DNA from: Streptomyces sp. A2-16
GTDB lineage: Bacteria > Actinomycetota > Actinomycetes > Streptomycetales > Streptomycetaceae
Assembly: GCF_018128905.1 (NCBI RefSeq)
Contig: NZ_CP063808.1
Span: 248,001-312,000, forward strand
Direction of reading: 5' to 3'
DNA: 64,000 bases
Below the pieces are notes generated by a model. It worked only from the letters and a program-made list of their open reading frames with translations, had not been told where the DNA came from and did not search any database. Of the stretch, positions 1 to 8,391 are shown in pieces (the first letter of the stretch is position 1; each line of letters starts with the position of its first letter). Both the position numbers and the translations under genes were made by a program.

Positions 1-1
1 G

Positions 2-379
2 GACGCCCGAACGAACCCCATCTACCACCGCCACGGCATCCACCGCGCCGACTACCCCGTCCTCGACGCCCTAGCCCGCCACCGCCCCACACAGGTCCTG
101 GCGCCCACCGAACTGGCCCGGCGGCTGGCGATCACCACCGGCGCGCTCACTCCCCGGCTCGACCGGCTCGAGGCGGCGGGGCTGATCCAGCGGCTCTCCG
201 TGCCCCGCGACCGCCGCAGACTCCACATCCGGCTCACCCCCGCCGGCCGGCGTTGCGTCCAGGCCGTCGGCCTCGATCTGAGCAGCCACCTGCAGGAGAC
301 CGTCCAGAGCATGGGGAAGAACCAACTCGTCGAACTCGCCTCGCTCCTGAAGGCACTGGAGAGGTGCCTGCGGACCTGA
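2..379 (+). CDS. MarR-family transcriptional regulator, 5' truncated by window edge
   Basis: An open frame runs from the window edge to a TGA at 377-379, about 125 residues. It contains a winged helix-turn-helix: the helix pair around 'LAPTELARRLAITTGALTPR' followed by 'LDRLEAAGLIQRLSVPRDRR', which is the MarR recognition helix plus basic wing ('PxDRR'). The C-terminal helix would be the dimer interface. MarR proteins are dimeric DNA-binding repressors or activators that often respond to small phenolic ligands; no ligand can be inferred here. The N-terminal dimerisation helix and start codon lie outside the window. The family call is firm, the role is unknown. Confidence 0.8.
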   Translation, partial: DARTNPIYHRHGIHRADYPVLDALARHRPTQVLAPTELARRLAITTGALTPRLDRLEAAGLIQRLSVPRDRRRLHIRLTPAGRRCVQAVGLDLSSHLQETVQSMGKNQLVELASLLKALERCLRT

Positions 380-565
380 ACCTCGTCGATCACATGCGGA
401 CGGCGCTTCCCGTCGTCCCGGCGACGGATGTTTCCGTTCGATCGAGGTGTGGGACTCGATGGGCGGAGGTCGTCTCGTGTGTGGGTTCGGAAGGGAGCCG
501 GCATTCCATTCGTCCGCCCGCTCTGCCGTCCGGCTCGGAACGCGGGCGGCAGAGCCGTGTCCGTT

Positions 566-817
566 TCAGGCCGCGGCCCGGCACGGGACGCGGAGGACGT
601 CCCGCAGGCGGACGCGGTCCGTGTAGGCGAAGCTGTCGCGGTGCACGACGAGTTCGGCCCTGGTCACCGAGCCGGTGCGCTCGTCGTCCTCGTCGCACAG
701 GAGCAGGTACTCCACCCCGGCACCGGCCATGACGGACAGCGCGACCTCGACGGTCATGTCGTCACCGACGCGCAGATCGGTCGTACTCGGGTTTCGACGT
801 GTCTGAAGCGGTGTCAC
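566..817 (-). CDS. Small half-CBS-domain protein
   Basis: 83-residue protein starting at GTG 817, chosen because AGGAGG lies at 823-828, six bases upstream. The sequence around 'MTVEVALSVMAGAGVEYLLL' followed by 'TGSVTRAELVVHRDSFAYTD' is one CBS motif: the beta-alpha-beta segment and a 'G.VTRAEL' turn. Streptomyces CBS proteins of this kind usually hold two CBS motifs; this one stops after the first with a short basic tail, so it may be a truncated paralogue or act as a homodimer that completes a Bateman module. CBS motifs bind adenosine nucleotides; the ligand here is unknown. The gene stands alone. Confidence 0.65.
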   Translation of the reverse strand: MTPLQTRRNPSTTDLRVGDDMTVEVALSVMAGAGVEYLLLCDEDDERTGSVTRAELVVHRDSFAYTDRVRLRDVLRVPCRAAA

Positions 818-1098
818 TGCTGCCTCCTGCGGTACGGACGGGCGGACGTGGCGAATCGCGGGAAAGCCGAAGACAACAGGGACCACAGGGCGAATTCCCC
901 TGTGCAACAGCTTGCGGAAGCTCAGTGCCTCGATGTTCGAGTGGCGCGCGAGGAGATCGGCGGGTCCTGCCGTCCTGCGCGATGATCAACCCGTCGGAAA
1001 AGGAACCCGCATGGAAAACCGCAACCGCAACGTGACGCGACAGTAGCACGGCGTGCTCGATCACCGTCGTGCTGCGCGAGGAGCAGGACGGCGGGGTG

Positions 1099-1548
1099 TC
1101 ACAGGGCGAGCAGCGCGCTCGCGGTGAGGCGGTGCGCGGGATCGGCCGCGGCGTCCATCAGCCGGTGTGCCGTGGCGTGCGCGGTCTCGGGCGGTACGAC
1201 CAGCAGGTCCCGGCGTCCGAGGCCGTAGGCGAAGAGCCGTACGGCATGCGGGTCGAACCCTGAGGCGAGCCAGGCGGCCCGCACGGTGTGACCGGACACG
1301 GGCAGGTCGCACGACGCGTGGCGCCAGGTGTCGCGGTGTGCGGTCATCCGCGTCACACGGCCCCACGACCTGTCGAACGCCTCGATGAGTGCGGGAAGTT
1401 CGGCGGCCAGGTCGTCGGAGCGGGGCCACCACGCGCCGTTCACCGGGCCGGGCGGGAAAGTCGGCGGACGCAGGGCGAGTCGGGCGGGGGGACGGAACGA
1501 GGAGGATTCCCGGTCCGGCGAGGCACGTTGGGGGGTGGGCGCGTTCAT
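1099..1548 (-). CDS. DUF5994 family protein
   Basis: 149 residues, ATG at 1548 preceded by AGGGA. The family signature is clear: 'VNGAWWPRSDDLAAELPALI' near residue 36, a 'WGRVTRMTAHRDTWRHA' segment, then 'GRRDLLVVPPETAHATA' near the C terminus. DUF5994 is an uncharacterised actinobacterial family that often occurs in several copies beside stress regulators. Two paralogues lie at 3843 and 8989. No signal peptide or membrane segment is visible, so it is probably cytosolic. The function is unknown; conserved Trp and Arg residues suggest one compact domain. Confidence 0.85.
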   Translation of the reverse strand: MNAPTPQRASPDRESSSFRPPARLALRPPTFPPGPVNGAWWPRSDDLAAELPALIEAFDRSWGRVTRMTAHRDTWRHASCDLPVSGHTVRAAWLASGFDPHAVRLFAYGLGRRDLLVVPPETAHATAHRLMDAAADPAHRLTASALLAL

Positions 1549-2082
1549 GTCGCGGTCCCTGTCCCCGGGGCGCCGTGCGGCGGCCCGGTGTCGTGGTGCG
1601 CCGGGAGCGACGCCGGCGGAGGGCCGACGGATGGGCGAATCCCGGTGCGCTCCACGCTACTCCGCCCCGCGAACCGTTGAACGGGGTGCGCGGGAGGGGG
1701 TTCTCTCCCGGGGCGGGTGCACGTAGGGTTACGGCATTCGGCCGCCCGCGGACTCCGCGGCGAGAACGCACATCGTTCGGCAGCCCTGACGGCTGCCCGT
1801 GCCCCATGACCCCGGGCAAGCACCGATTCCCGCCCCCCTCAGGGCAGTCGGCTCTCCCACCGGGCCGGCCGTCCCCGTGCTCACCCCGTCGCCTCCCTTC
1901 GTCGCGAGACCGGAGCGGTCACCTTCTGCGGTGCCCTATCCCGGTCCGACGCGGGGCACTCGCTCCCGAATCGCGCGCCCCGAAGGGGGGAAGGGCCGCG
2001 TGGGGAGCACCCGACGGCCGCCGCCCAGGTCCGGGTGACCGGCGGCGGCCGCCGCGGCAGCGCCCACCGCCGTCCCGGCCGC
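1549..2082. other. 534-bp stretch without a supported gene
   Basis: This lies between two minus-strand genes. Frames on both strands are open only because of the high GC content and show no recognisable family or conserved start. It probably holds the promoter of the DUF5994 gene at 1548 and the end of the next transcript. No convincing hairpin with a T tract was seen. Confidence 0.5.
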
Positions 2083-2427
2083 CTATGCGCGCAGCAGCCG
2101 TCCGGTGAGTTCCCGGTACTCCCGCAGCGCGAACCGCAGCTCGGTGGACTGCGTCGCGGGGTCGAGGTCCGCCCAGCCCTCACGCAGCAACCGCCGCCGC
2201 TCGGCGAGGGCGTCCACCAACTGGGCGGTGGCCGCGTCGAACGCGCCCTCGGCCTCCTCCAGCGCCTCGCGCGGGCTGTCCGCGAAGGTGTTGACGGCAT
2301 GTCCGAGGCGGCGCGTGATCTCCTCCCGCCCGTCCGGGGGGAGCAGCGGCTCCGGGCCCGTGGCGCGGCGTCCGTCCGGAGCCGAGGGCCGGTCCGCCGG
2401 CTGCTGGGCGCGTGTCTGGTCGTACAT
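2083..2427 (-). CDS. Conserved hypothetical helical protein
   Basis: 114 residues if started at the ATG at 2427 ('MYDQTRAQQPADRP'); a GGGAAG lies about 14 bases upstream, a little far, and an ATG at 2463 is the alternative. After a disordered Pro/Ala-rich N terminus the chain is predicted helical, with 'EEITRRLGHAVNTFADSPRE', a central acidic/alanine segment and 'STELRFALREYRELTGRLLR'. I recognise this as a protein found widely in Streptomyces beside stress-response genes, but it has no assigned function. It has no membrane segment. Confidence 0.7.
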   Translation of the reverse strand: MYDQTRAQQPADRPSAPDGRRATGPEPLLPPDGREEITRRLGHAVNTFADSPREALEEAEGAFDAATAQLVDALAERRRLLREGWADLDPATQSTELRFALREYRELTGRLLRA

Positions 2428-2786
2428 CGTCGTGTGTACCGCTTCCCTGGGAATGGGGGGCACCGTCCGAAGACGCCGTTCGTCTTCTCGACGGTCTGCC
2501 GCGGGCTTCCGGAGACCTGGTCCGTCCTTCCCGGCCCTGCGCCGTGGTGCCAGTCAACGTCCGGCGACGGTGGGTGTCAACGCGCCGACGGCCGGGACGC
2601 ACCTGCCGAAGGGCGCCGACCAGCGATGTCCCGGCGTTTCCGGCACGAGGAGTACGGTGGGGAGAACGAGGGTGTGTCGTGCCCACCGGTCAGGTCGTCG
2701 ACAGCACACCACCCGCCCCAGGGGCAGCCCGTGACCCCGGCCGCACCGTCAGCAGAGCGGCCGCATCGAGGGCAGGAGCCCCGTCC

Positions 2787-3797
2787 ATGTCACCCAGTCC
2801 CGTCACGCCCGTCACGGCTGTCACGGCGCCCCCGCCGGACACCGCCCCGCCGCCGCAGACCTATGACGGCACCTCCCCCTTCCCGCCGGACGCCCCGGCG
2901 CCCGCGCGCGAGGGCGGGGACCGGCTCTACGTGGCCGTGACGGCGGCGATCGTCGTCCTGCCCTTCGTGGCCCTCGGCCTCGCCGGCTGGCTGCTGTGGG
3001 GCCGCCTGATCCACCCCACCGACGTCGTGCTCGCCGCCGTCCTCTACACGATCACGGGGCTGGGCGTCACGGTCGGTTTCCACCGGGGTCTCACCCACGG
3101 CAGCTACCAGGCAATCCGTCCCGTGCGGATCGCGCTCGTGGTGGCCGGTTCCATGAGTTTCCAGGGCGACGTCATCGGGTGGGTCGCCACCCACCGCCGC
3201 CACCACGCCTTCACCGACCGCCCCGGTGACCCGCACTCGCCGTACCGCTACGGCACGCACCTGCGCGGCCAGTTGCGCGGGCTGCTGCACGCGCACGTCG
3301 GCTGGCTGTTCCGCAACGACCGTACGCCGCCCGAGCGTTACGCCCCCGACCTGCTCGCCGACCCCGACATCCGCGCGGTCTCCCGCGCCTTCCCGCTGCT
3401 GTGCCTCGTCACGCTCGCGCTGCCGTTCGGGCTGGGCTGGGCCATCGGCGGCAGCTGGCTGTACGGCGTGACCGCCCTGCTGTGGGCGGGACTTGTCCGC
3501 ATCGCCCTGCTCCACCACGTCACCTGGAGCGTCAACTCCCTGTGCCATCTCATCGGTGACCGCCCCTTCCGCACCCGTCGCCACGACCGGGCCACCAACC
3601 TGTGGCCCCTCGCGCTGCTCTCGTTCGGCGAGAGCTGGCACAACCTCCACCACGCCGACCCCACCAGCGCCCGGCACGGCGTCGACCGCGGTCAGATCGA
3701 CCCGTCGGCCGCCTTCATCCGCCTCCTCGAACGTCTCGGCTGGGTGCACGACGTGCGCTGGCCGACGCCGGACCGGGTCGCGGCCCGTCGCGCCTGA
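2787..3797 (+). CDS. Acyl-CoA desaturase (membrane fatty acid desaturase)
   Basis: 336 residues from ATG 2787 with a CAGGAG ribosome site at 2773-2778. After a Pro-rich N terminus come paired transmembrane segments near residues 50-95, then the histidine boxes of the stearoyl-CoA-type family: 'HRGLTH', 'HRRHHAFTD' and 'HNLHH'. These bind the di-iron centre that introduces a cis double bond into an acyl-CoA, normally at delta-9, using ferredoxin or flavoprotein electrons. It probably tunes membrane fluidity. Only 45 bp separate it from a DUF5994 gene with a near-identical leader ('AGGAGCCCCG(T/C)CCATG'). A second, sequence-unrelated desaturase is at 15063. Confidence 0.9.
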   Translation: MSPSPVTPVTAVTAPPPDTAPPPQTYDGTSPFPPDAPAPAREGGDRLYVAVTAAIVVLPFVALGLAGWLLWGRLIHPTDVVLAAVLYTITGLGVTVGFHRGLTHGSYQAIRPVRIALVVAGSMSFQGDVIGWVATHRRHHAFTDRPGDPHSPYRYGTHLRGQLRGLLHAHVGWLFRNDRTPPERYAPDLLADPDIRAVSRAFPLLCLVTLALPFGLGWAIGGSWLYGVTALLWAGLVRIALLHHVTWSVNSLCHLIGDRPFRTRRHDRATNLWPLALLSFGESWHNLHHADPTSARHGVDRGQIDPSAAFIRLLERLGWVHDVRWPTPDRVAARRA

Positions 3798-3842
3798 CGT
3801 CAACGACCCACCCACGCACGGCAGTCGACAGGAGCCCCGCCC

Positions 3843-4244
3843 ATGACCACCGCGCCGCCCCCGCCTCCCCCGCACCCCCTTCTGCGCCTGCGCCTGGCAC
3901 CCCGCGCCGGTCTGCCCCGGCCCATCGACGGGGCGTGGTGGCCGCGCTCCTACGACCTCCTCGCCGAACTACCGCGCCTGCTGGCCGGGTTGCCACGGGA
4001 GTGGGGTCATGTCACCAGTGTCACGGTCGACGGGACGACGTGGTCCGAGTCGCCCCGCCGCATGCTCGTGGCCGACCAGGTCGTACGGCTGCACAGGAAC
4101 CTGACGGCGGCCGCCCCGCACACCGTCGTCCTGCTGGCCCCCGGCAAGGGACGCTGGGACCTGGTGGTCGTGCCCCCGGACACCGGCGAGCGGGCGGCGC
4201 AGTCGCTCATGGCGGAGGCGGTGGGCGCCCCCACGGGACCGTGA
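3843..4244 (+). CDS. DUF5994 family protein (second copy)
   Basis: 133 residues, ATG 3843 with AGGAG about 10 bases upstream. It carries the DUF5994 hallmark 'IDGAWWPRSYDLLAELPRLL' at about residue 29 and 'KGRWDLVVVPPDTGERAAQS' near the end. It follows the desaturase gene closely and is probably cotranscribed with it, which ties one DUF5994 copy to membrane lipid adaptation. It has no targeting signal. It converges on the minus-strand regulator operon ending at 4317. Confidence 0.85.
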   Translation: MTTAPPPPPPHPLLRLRLAPRAGLPRPIDGAWWPRSYDLLAELPRLLAGLPREWGHVTSVTVDGTTWSESPRRMLVADQVVRLHRNLTAAAPHTVVLLAPGKGRWDLVVVPPDTGERAAQSLMAEAVGAPTGP

Positions 4245-4316
4245 GCAACGGCCGGGACTCCCCGCGGCCGACCCCGCTCCCGCCGGACGCCGTGCACCCG
4301 AAGCCCCGGGCGGCGG

Positions 4317-5084
4317 TCAGCCCTGGCGGTCGCCGGCCCGGTCCGGTACCGGGGGTGGGATGTCCGCGGTGTCGAAGCCGCCCGAGATGATCTGTGTGGC
4401 GAACTCCGACAGACGCAGGTGACGGCTGCGGGCGTACGAGCGGAACGCGGCGAAGGCGTCGTCGACGGAGGACTCCCAGCGCTCCGCCAGCACGCCCTTG
4501 ACCTGTTCGATCAGGATGCGGTTGCTCAGCGCGGTCTCCAGCTGGCTGTTCTCGACGTGCGACTGCTCCAGCGTGCGCTGCTGGAGGATCGCGATGGTGG
4601 CCACGTCGGCGAGGGCGCGGGCGAGCGCGATGTCGTCGTCGCCGAGGTGGTGCGTGTTGGTCTGGAAGAGGTTGAGCGCGCCGACGACCCGGCTGCGCAG
4701 GCGCAGGGGGATGGCGTGCGTGGCCACGTACCCGGTCTCGCGGGCGCGGACGGCGAAGCGCGGCCAGGCCACGGTCGTCTCCGGCCGTGTCAGGTCGATG
4801 TTGGTGCGGGGATTGCCGGTGCGGTAGCACTCCACGCACGGGCCCTGGTCGTGCTGGAGCGCGAACAGCTCCAGCAGCCGGGTGTGTTCGTCCGACGCGG
4901 CGATGATCTGCAGTTCGCCGTGTGCGTCCGCCAGCAGGATGCCGGCCGCCGACACGTCGAGCAGCTCGACGCAGCGCGTGGACAGCCGTTGCAGCAGGTC
5001 GATCACGTCGAAGTCGTCTACGAGGGAATCCGCGACCTCCACGAAGATCTCGGCCAGACGTCGTTCGCGGGCCATGCCGATCAT
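4317..5084 (-). CDS. GAF and ANTAR domain protein
   Basis: 255 residues. The ATG at 5084 is part of an ATGA overlap with the upstream gene and has GGAGG six bases before it. Residues about 20-165 form a GAF sensor domain ('LLDVSAAGILLADAHGELQI', 'QGPCVECYRTG', 'AIPLRLRSRVVGALNLFQTN'). Residues about 175-235 form an ANTAR domain ('IEQVKGVLAERWESSVDDAF', 'FRSYARSRHLRLSEFA'). ANTAR domains bind paired stem-loops in nascent RNA and prevent termination, so this is a likely ligand-controlled antiterminator. It is the third gene of a translationally coupled operon. Its ligand and RNA targets are unknown. The closest relative in the window is at 22581. Confidence 0.9.
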   Translation of the reverse strand: MIGMARERRLAEIFVEVADSLVDDFDVIDLLQRLSTRCVELLDVSAAGILLADAHGELQIIAASDEHTRLLELFALQHDQGPCVECYRTGNPRTNIDLTRPETTVAWPRFAVRARETGYVATHAIPLRLRSRVVGALNLFQTNTHHLGDDDIALARALADVATIAILQQRTLEQSHVENSQLETALSNRILIEQVKGVLAERWESSVDDAFAAFRSYARSRHLRLSEFATQIISGGFDTADIPPPVPDRAGDRQG

Positions 5085-5848
5085 CCCTTTCCTCCGTCGG
5101 GCGAATTCGGCCCGCTTCCATCGTCGTCGAAGTCGTCGGTGAAGTCGCCGGTGTGGTCGTCGCGGAAACGGAGTCTGCGGGCGACCACGTCCTGGGCCAC
5201 TTCACCGAGGGGGCGCTCGCTGCCGTAGGCGTGGGCCCGCAGACGCAGCAGCGCTTCCTGCATGGACACGCCGAGCTGGACGCTGATCATTCCGGTGGCC
5301 TGGTGCACGGCTGGGCGGTGCAGTCCCGACGGCGGCTCCGGAACGCCGGGCGGCGAACCGTCCCCGTTGCGACGCAGGTCCCCGCCCAGGAGCGCGCCGG
5401 TCAGCGCCGCCGCCAGGGCGGCGGCGTCCGCGTACTGCTGTGCGCCCATCCGCGGTTCCCTGGCACACAGCACGGTCAGTACGCCGACCCGGATGGCGCC
5501 GATGCCGAGCGGGAAGCAGCAGACACCGTGCACCCCCAGCTTCGCGGCGGCGGGAATCAGCGCGGGCCAGCGCTCGGAGCGTACCCGCTCCAGGTCCGGC
5601 TCCAGGACGGGCGAGCCGGTACGGACCGCTTCCGGCCCCGGGCCCTCGCCCAGCGTGAACTGGAGCTCCTCGAAGCGCGCGCTCAGCCCGGGGTGACACC
5701 ACAGGGGCTCCGGCGTCCGCTCGGCGCCGACGAGAAGGGTCAGCGCGACGCCCTCGGCGCCGAGGACCCGCGCCCAGGCCGGCGCCGGATCACCGGGCCC
5801 GTCCAAGTGCAGTCGGCGCAGCACCTCGGACATGCCGTCGCTGATCAC
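5081..5848 (-). CDS. GAF and ANTAR domain protein
   Basis: 255 residues from GTG 5848, chosen because that GTG overlaps the TGA of the preceding STAS gene (GTGA). The GAF region contains 'FTLGEGPGPEAVRTGSPVLE' and 'CCFPLGIGAIRVGVLTVLCA'. The ANTAR region is 'HQATGMISVQLGVSMQEALL' followed by 'RLRAHAYGSERPLGEVAQDV'. This 'FTLGEGP' subtype pairs with the 'NDQGPC' subtype encoded downstream; the same two-gene pair recurs at 21720 and 22581, so the two probably act together. It ends with an acidic, disordered tail rich in Asp. Confidence 0.88.
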   Translation of the reverse strand: MISDGMSEVLRRLHLDGPGDPAPAWARVLGAEGVALTLLVGAERTPEPLWCHPGLSARFEELQFTLGEGPGPEAVRTGSPVLEPDLERVRSERWPALIPAAAKLGVHGVCCFPLGIGAIRVGVLTVLCAREPRMGAQQYADAAALAAALTGALLGGDLRRNGDGSPPGVPEPPSGLHRPAVHQATGMISVQLGVSMQEALLRLRAHAYGSERPLGEVAQDVVARRLRFRDDHTGDFTDDFDDDGSGPNSPDGGKG

Positions 5849-6276
5849 GGTGCCCGATTCTGCCACGGGCGGGACTCCGCACCGCGCGGCACGGAACGGG
5901 CATCGCCGCAGGCCGTGCGGTCCGGTGCCGGGCGCCCGGCGGGCCTGCCCTGCCAGGCCTCCCGGGGGCTGGCGTACCGGGGGAACCGGGTCAGCAGGCC
6001 GCAGGACCGGAACAGCATGGTCGTGCCCGGCCGGACGTGGACGACACGCACCCAGCCACCCCGCCGACGGCTGGCGTGCCACGCCGCGCACAGCGGATCC
6101 AGGACGCTGCCGTCCATGAAGGTCACGTCGCGCAGGTCGACGATGAGGAACGGCGGGCCGCCGTCGCACCGGGCGGCCTCCAGGTCGTCGGCGAAGGCCG
6201 ACGCGGTCGTCACGTCCAGCTCGCCGCCGGCCCGGACCACACGGCACTCCTCGAACAGATCGGGATACGGGCTCAT
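5845..6276 (-). CDS. STAS-domain anti-sigma-factor antagonist-like protein
   Basis: 143 residues, ATG 6276 with AAGGAG 10 bases upstream. The STAS fold is seen in 'CRVVRAGGELDVTTASAFAD', 'FLIVDLRDVTFMDGSVLDPL' and 'RVVHVRPGTTMLFRSCGLLT'. In SpoIIAA the residue right after the conserved Asp is the phosphorylated serine; here it is Gly (D-G-S-V-L), so classical phosphorylation control is doubtful. The last 35 residues are basic and disordered. First gene of a three-gene coupled operon with two GAF-ANTAR regulators, which suggests one signalling unit. A GNNT-N15-GGGTAC promoter-like site lies about 100 bp upstream. Confidence 0.85.
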   Translation of the reverse strand: MSPYPDLFEECRVVRAGGELDVTTASAFADDLEAARCDGGPPFLIVDLRDVTFMDGSVLDPLCAAWHASRRRGGWVRVVHVRPGTTMLFRSCGLLTRFPRYASPREAWQGRPAGRPAPDRTACGDARSVPRGAESRPWQNRAP

Positions 6277-6378
6277 CCGCGCTCAGCTCCTTGGCGGGGC
6301 AGTGGCTTCAGCTGTGCGCAGGGCCTCTGTTGCGCGGAGTGGTGCTGCACGGAGAGGGCCGGGGTCACGGGCGGCCGT

Positions 6379-6403
6379 GTACCCAGCGTACTGCCGCGCA
6401 CAC
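6379..6403 (-). promoter_or_regulatory. Sigma-B-type promoter-like site
   Basis: On the minus strand the elements read GTGT, 15 bases, then GGGTAC. This fits the stress-sigma consensus used by SigB-like factors of Streptomyces (GNNT, 14-16 bases, GGGTAC/T). It sits about 100 bp before the STAS gene start at 6276, in a gene-free gap. The fit is by eye in GC-rich DNA, so chance matches are possible. Confidence 0.4.
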
Positions 6404-6434
6404 GCGCGGCGCAGGGCGGTGCGGACCGGGGACG

Positions 6435-8162
6435 TCACGGTGTCGGCAGCCGCAGGGCCAGGAGGGCCACGTCGTCCGTACTGCCGGGCGGCATGCGCGC
6501 GAGCAGCTCGTCGCACAGTGTGTCCAGCGGTGCGTGGGCGAGCGCGAGGGCGTGGCGGCGCAGCCGGACCAGGCCGGAGTCGAGGTCGCTGCCGGGGATC
6601 TCGATCAGGCCGTCGGTGTAGAGGAGGAGGGTGGAGCCCGGCGGCAGGGACAGCGTGGCGTCGGGCCGGCTCGCTCCGGTGGCCCAGGAGGCGCCGAGGA
6701 CGAGTCCCTGTCCGGCTTCGAGGTACCGCGCCTGTCCGTCGGGCGTCAGGAGCAGCGGCGGCGGATGTCCGGCGCTGGTCCACCGCAGTGTCCAGGGACC
6801 GGTGTGCGGGTCGCCCTCGATCCGGGCGAGGACGAGGGTGGCCATCGGGACGGTGGTGATGGCGGGCATGGCGTCGTCGAGGCGGTCGACGACGGCGCCG
6901 GGCGGTTCGGTGTGGTCCCAGGCCAGGGACCGCAGGATGCCGTGGAGTTGGGCCATCCCGCCCGCCGCGGTCAGGTCGTGGCCCACGACGTCCCCGATGA
7001 CCAGCGCGAGCGCGCCGTCCTTCAGCTCGAACGCGTCGTACCAGTCGCCGCCGACCTGGGAGCCGACCGGGGCGGGCTGATAGCGGGCGGCCAGTTGCAG
7101 GAGGCCCGGCTGGGGGAGCGGGGCGAGCAGGTTGCGCTGCATGGCCTCGGCGACGGCGCGCTGGCGGCCGTAGCGGCGGGCGTTGTCGACGACCAGGCCG
7201 ACCCGGCGGCCGATGTCGCTGACCACGTCCAGGTCCGCGGTGTCGAACGGGTGCGCGGGATCGGTGCGCACCAGCGTCAGCGCACCGGTGATCTGCCGCT
7301 TGGAGCCCAGCGGCACCGTGATGACCGACATTGCTCGCGCCGCGCGCAGGAAGTCGCTGTGGAGGGCGGCCAGGGGGGAGCCCTCCGCGCCCGCCGCCCT
7401 TGCTTCCTCCTCCTGTTGCCGCAGCACGGGAGGACCGCCGTTCAGTACCTGGACGAGAGGCGACCGGTCCTGCTCCGCGGTCTCGGGCAGGTGCTCGCGC
7501 CCGCCCTCCAGCTCGGCCTCCCGGCCCGCCGGACCGGTCACGCTCACCCGGTGGACCTGCCCGGAACCGGAGCGGAGGTCCACCGCCGCCCAGTCGGCGA
7601 GGCGCGGGACCAGCAGGCGGCCCAGCCGGGCCAGTGCCTCGTCCGTCTCCAGGGTCTGGCCCAGCACGTCGGTGATCTCCGCGACCAGCGTCAGCCGCTC
7701 GTTGAGGTCCTCCAGCGCGCTCGTGTAGGCCGCGCGTTCACGGCGGGCGCCGTGGTCGCCCGTGACGTCGGTGAAGAGCACGGCCATGCCCTGGAGGGAG
7801 CCGTCGGCCTCCAGGGGAGAGGCGGACCAGGAGATCGTGACCAGGCGACCGTCACCCCGCAGAAAGCCGTCGCCCTCCCCGTGCGCGGCGGCCCGCTCGT
7901 CCAGCGCCTGGAGCAGCGGGCACTGCCTCCGCGGGAGCGTGCTTCCGTCCGTGTCCCGGTGCAGCAGGTCGTGGGCGTCCAGCCCGCGCATCGCGCGGGC
8001 GGCCCGGCCCAGCAGCCGTTCGGCGGCCGGGTTGGCGGCGAGGATGCGCCCGGCCGGGTCCACCACCATCAGCGCCGTGCCCAGCTGCTCGACGACCCGC
8101 GACCAGAGGTCCGGACCGGCCGTCGGACCCGACCGCCGTTCACCGCCCGCGTCCTCGGCCAT
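6435..8162 (-). CDS. PAS-GAF-SpoIIE (PP2C-type) serine phosphatase
   Basis: 575 residues. Residues about 20-135 are a PAS domain ('GTALMVVDPAGRILAANPAA', 'GMAVLFTDVTGDHGARRERA'). Residues about 160-335 are a GAF domain. Residues about 350-570 are the SpoIIE phosphatase with its metal-binding acids visible in 'GGDWYDAFELK', 'LVIGDVVGHDLTAA', 'LLYTDGLIE' and 'PPGSTDDVALLALRL'. These enzymes dephosphorylate STAS antagonists and so release sigma factors. It is the last gene of an operon with a PRC-barrel protein and a small membrane protein (gaps 34 and 24 bp). The nearby STAS proteins lack the usual phosphoserine, so its substrate may be encoded elsewhere. Confidence 0.93.
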   Translation of the reverse strand: MAEDAGGERRSGPTAGPDLWSRVVEQLGTALMVVDPAGRILAANPAAERLLGRAARAMRGLDAHDLLHRDTDGSTLPRRQCPLLQALDERAAAHGEGDGFLRGDGRLVTISWSASPLEADGSLQGMAVLFTDVTGDHGARRERAAYTSALEDLNERLTLVAEITDVLGQTLETDEALARLGRLLVPRLADWAAVDLRSGSGQVHRVSVTGPAGREAELEGGREHLPETAEQDRSPLVQVLNGGPPVLRQQEEEARAAGAEGSPLAALHSDFLRAARAMSVITVPLGSKRQITGALTLVRTDPAHPFDTADLDVVSDIGRRVGLVVDNARRYGRQRAVAEAMQRNLLAPLPQPGLLQLAARYQPAPVGSQVGGDWYDAFELKDGALALVIGDVVGHDLTAAGGMAQLHGILRSLAWDHTEPPGAVVDRLDDAMPAITTVPMATLVLARIEGDPHTGPWTLRWTSAGHPPPLLLTPDGQARYLEAGQGLVLGASWATGASRPDATLSLPPGSTLLLYTDGLIEIPGSDLDSGLVRLRRHALALAHAPLDTLCDELLARMPPGSTDDVALLALRLPTP

Positions 8163-8186
8163 GCCGCCCTCCAGTCGTGGCGGCCG

Positions 8187-8357
8187 TCAGCGGACAGGAC
8201 GCCGTCTGGCGCGCAAGGACAGCCGTACCGCGAAGAAGATCATGTCGGCGACGAAGATCGCGACACCGATGGCCAGAAGATAGCCCAGGCCGCTCGCCGC
8301 CGTGCCGATGATTCCCAGCACGACGGCCACGAGGACGAGCAGAAGAAACAGCGCCAT
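8187..8357 (-). CDS. Small two-helix membrane protein
   Basis: 56 residues from ATG 8357, with GGAGGAGG about 11 bases upstream. Nearly the whole chain is hydrophobic ('MALFLLLVLVAVVLGIIGTA' then 'GYLLAIGVAIFVADMIFFAV') and ends in a basic tail, giving two transmembrane helices. It closely resembles the 56-residue protein at 20046 in length, topology and basic C terminus. The function is unknown; such proteins are often stress-induced. It lies between the PRC-barrel and SpoIIE genes of one operon. Confidence 0.75.
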   Translation of the reverse strand: MALFLLLVLVAVVLGIIGTAASGLGYLLAIGVAIFVADMIFFAVRLSLRARRRPVR

Positions 8358-8391
8358 CAACGCGAACACCTCCTCCGTGCGAAGCAACCGG

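Noticed and set aside
4922..6859. Long plus-strand open frame antisense to the STAS/GAF-ANTAR operon
   Set aside because: Arg/Pro/Gly-rich composition without any family feature; the opposite strand has well-supported genes across all of it.
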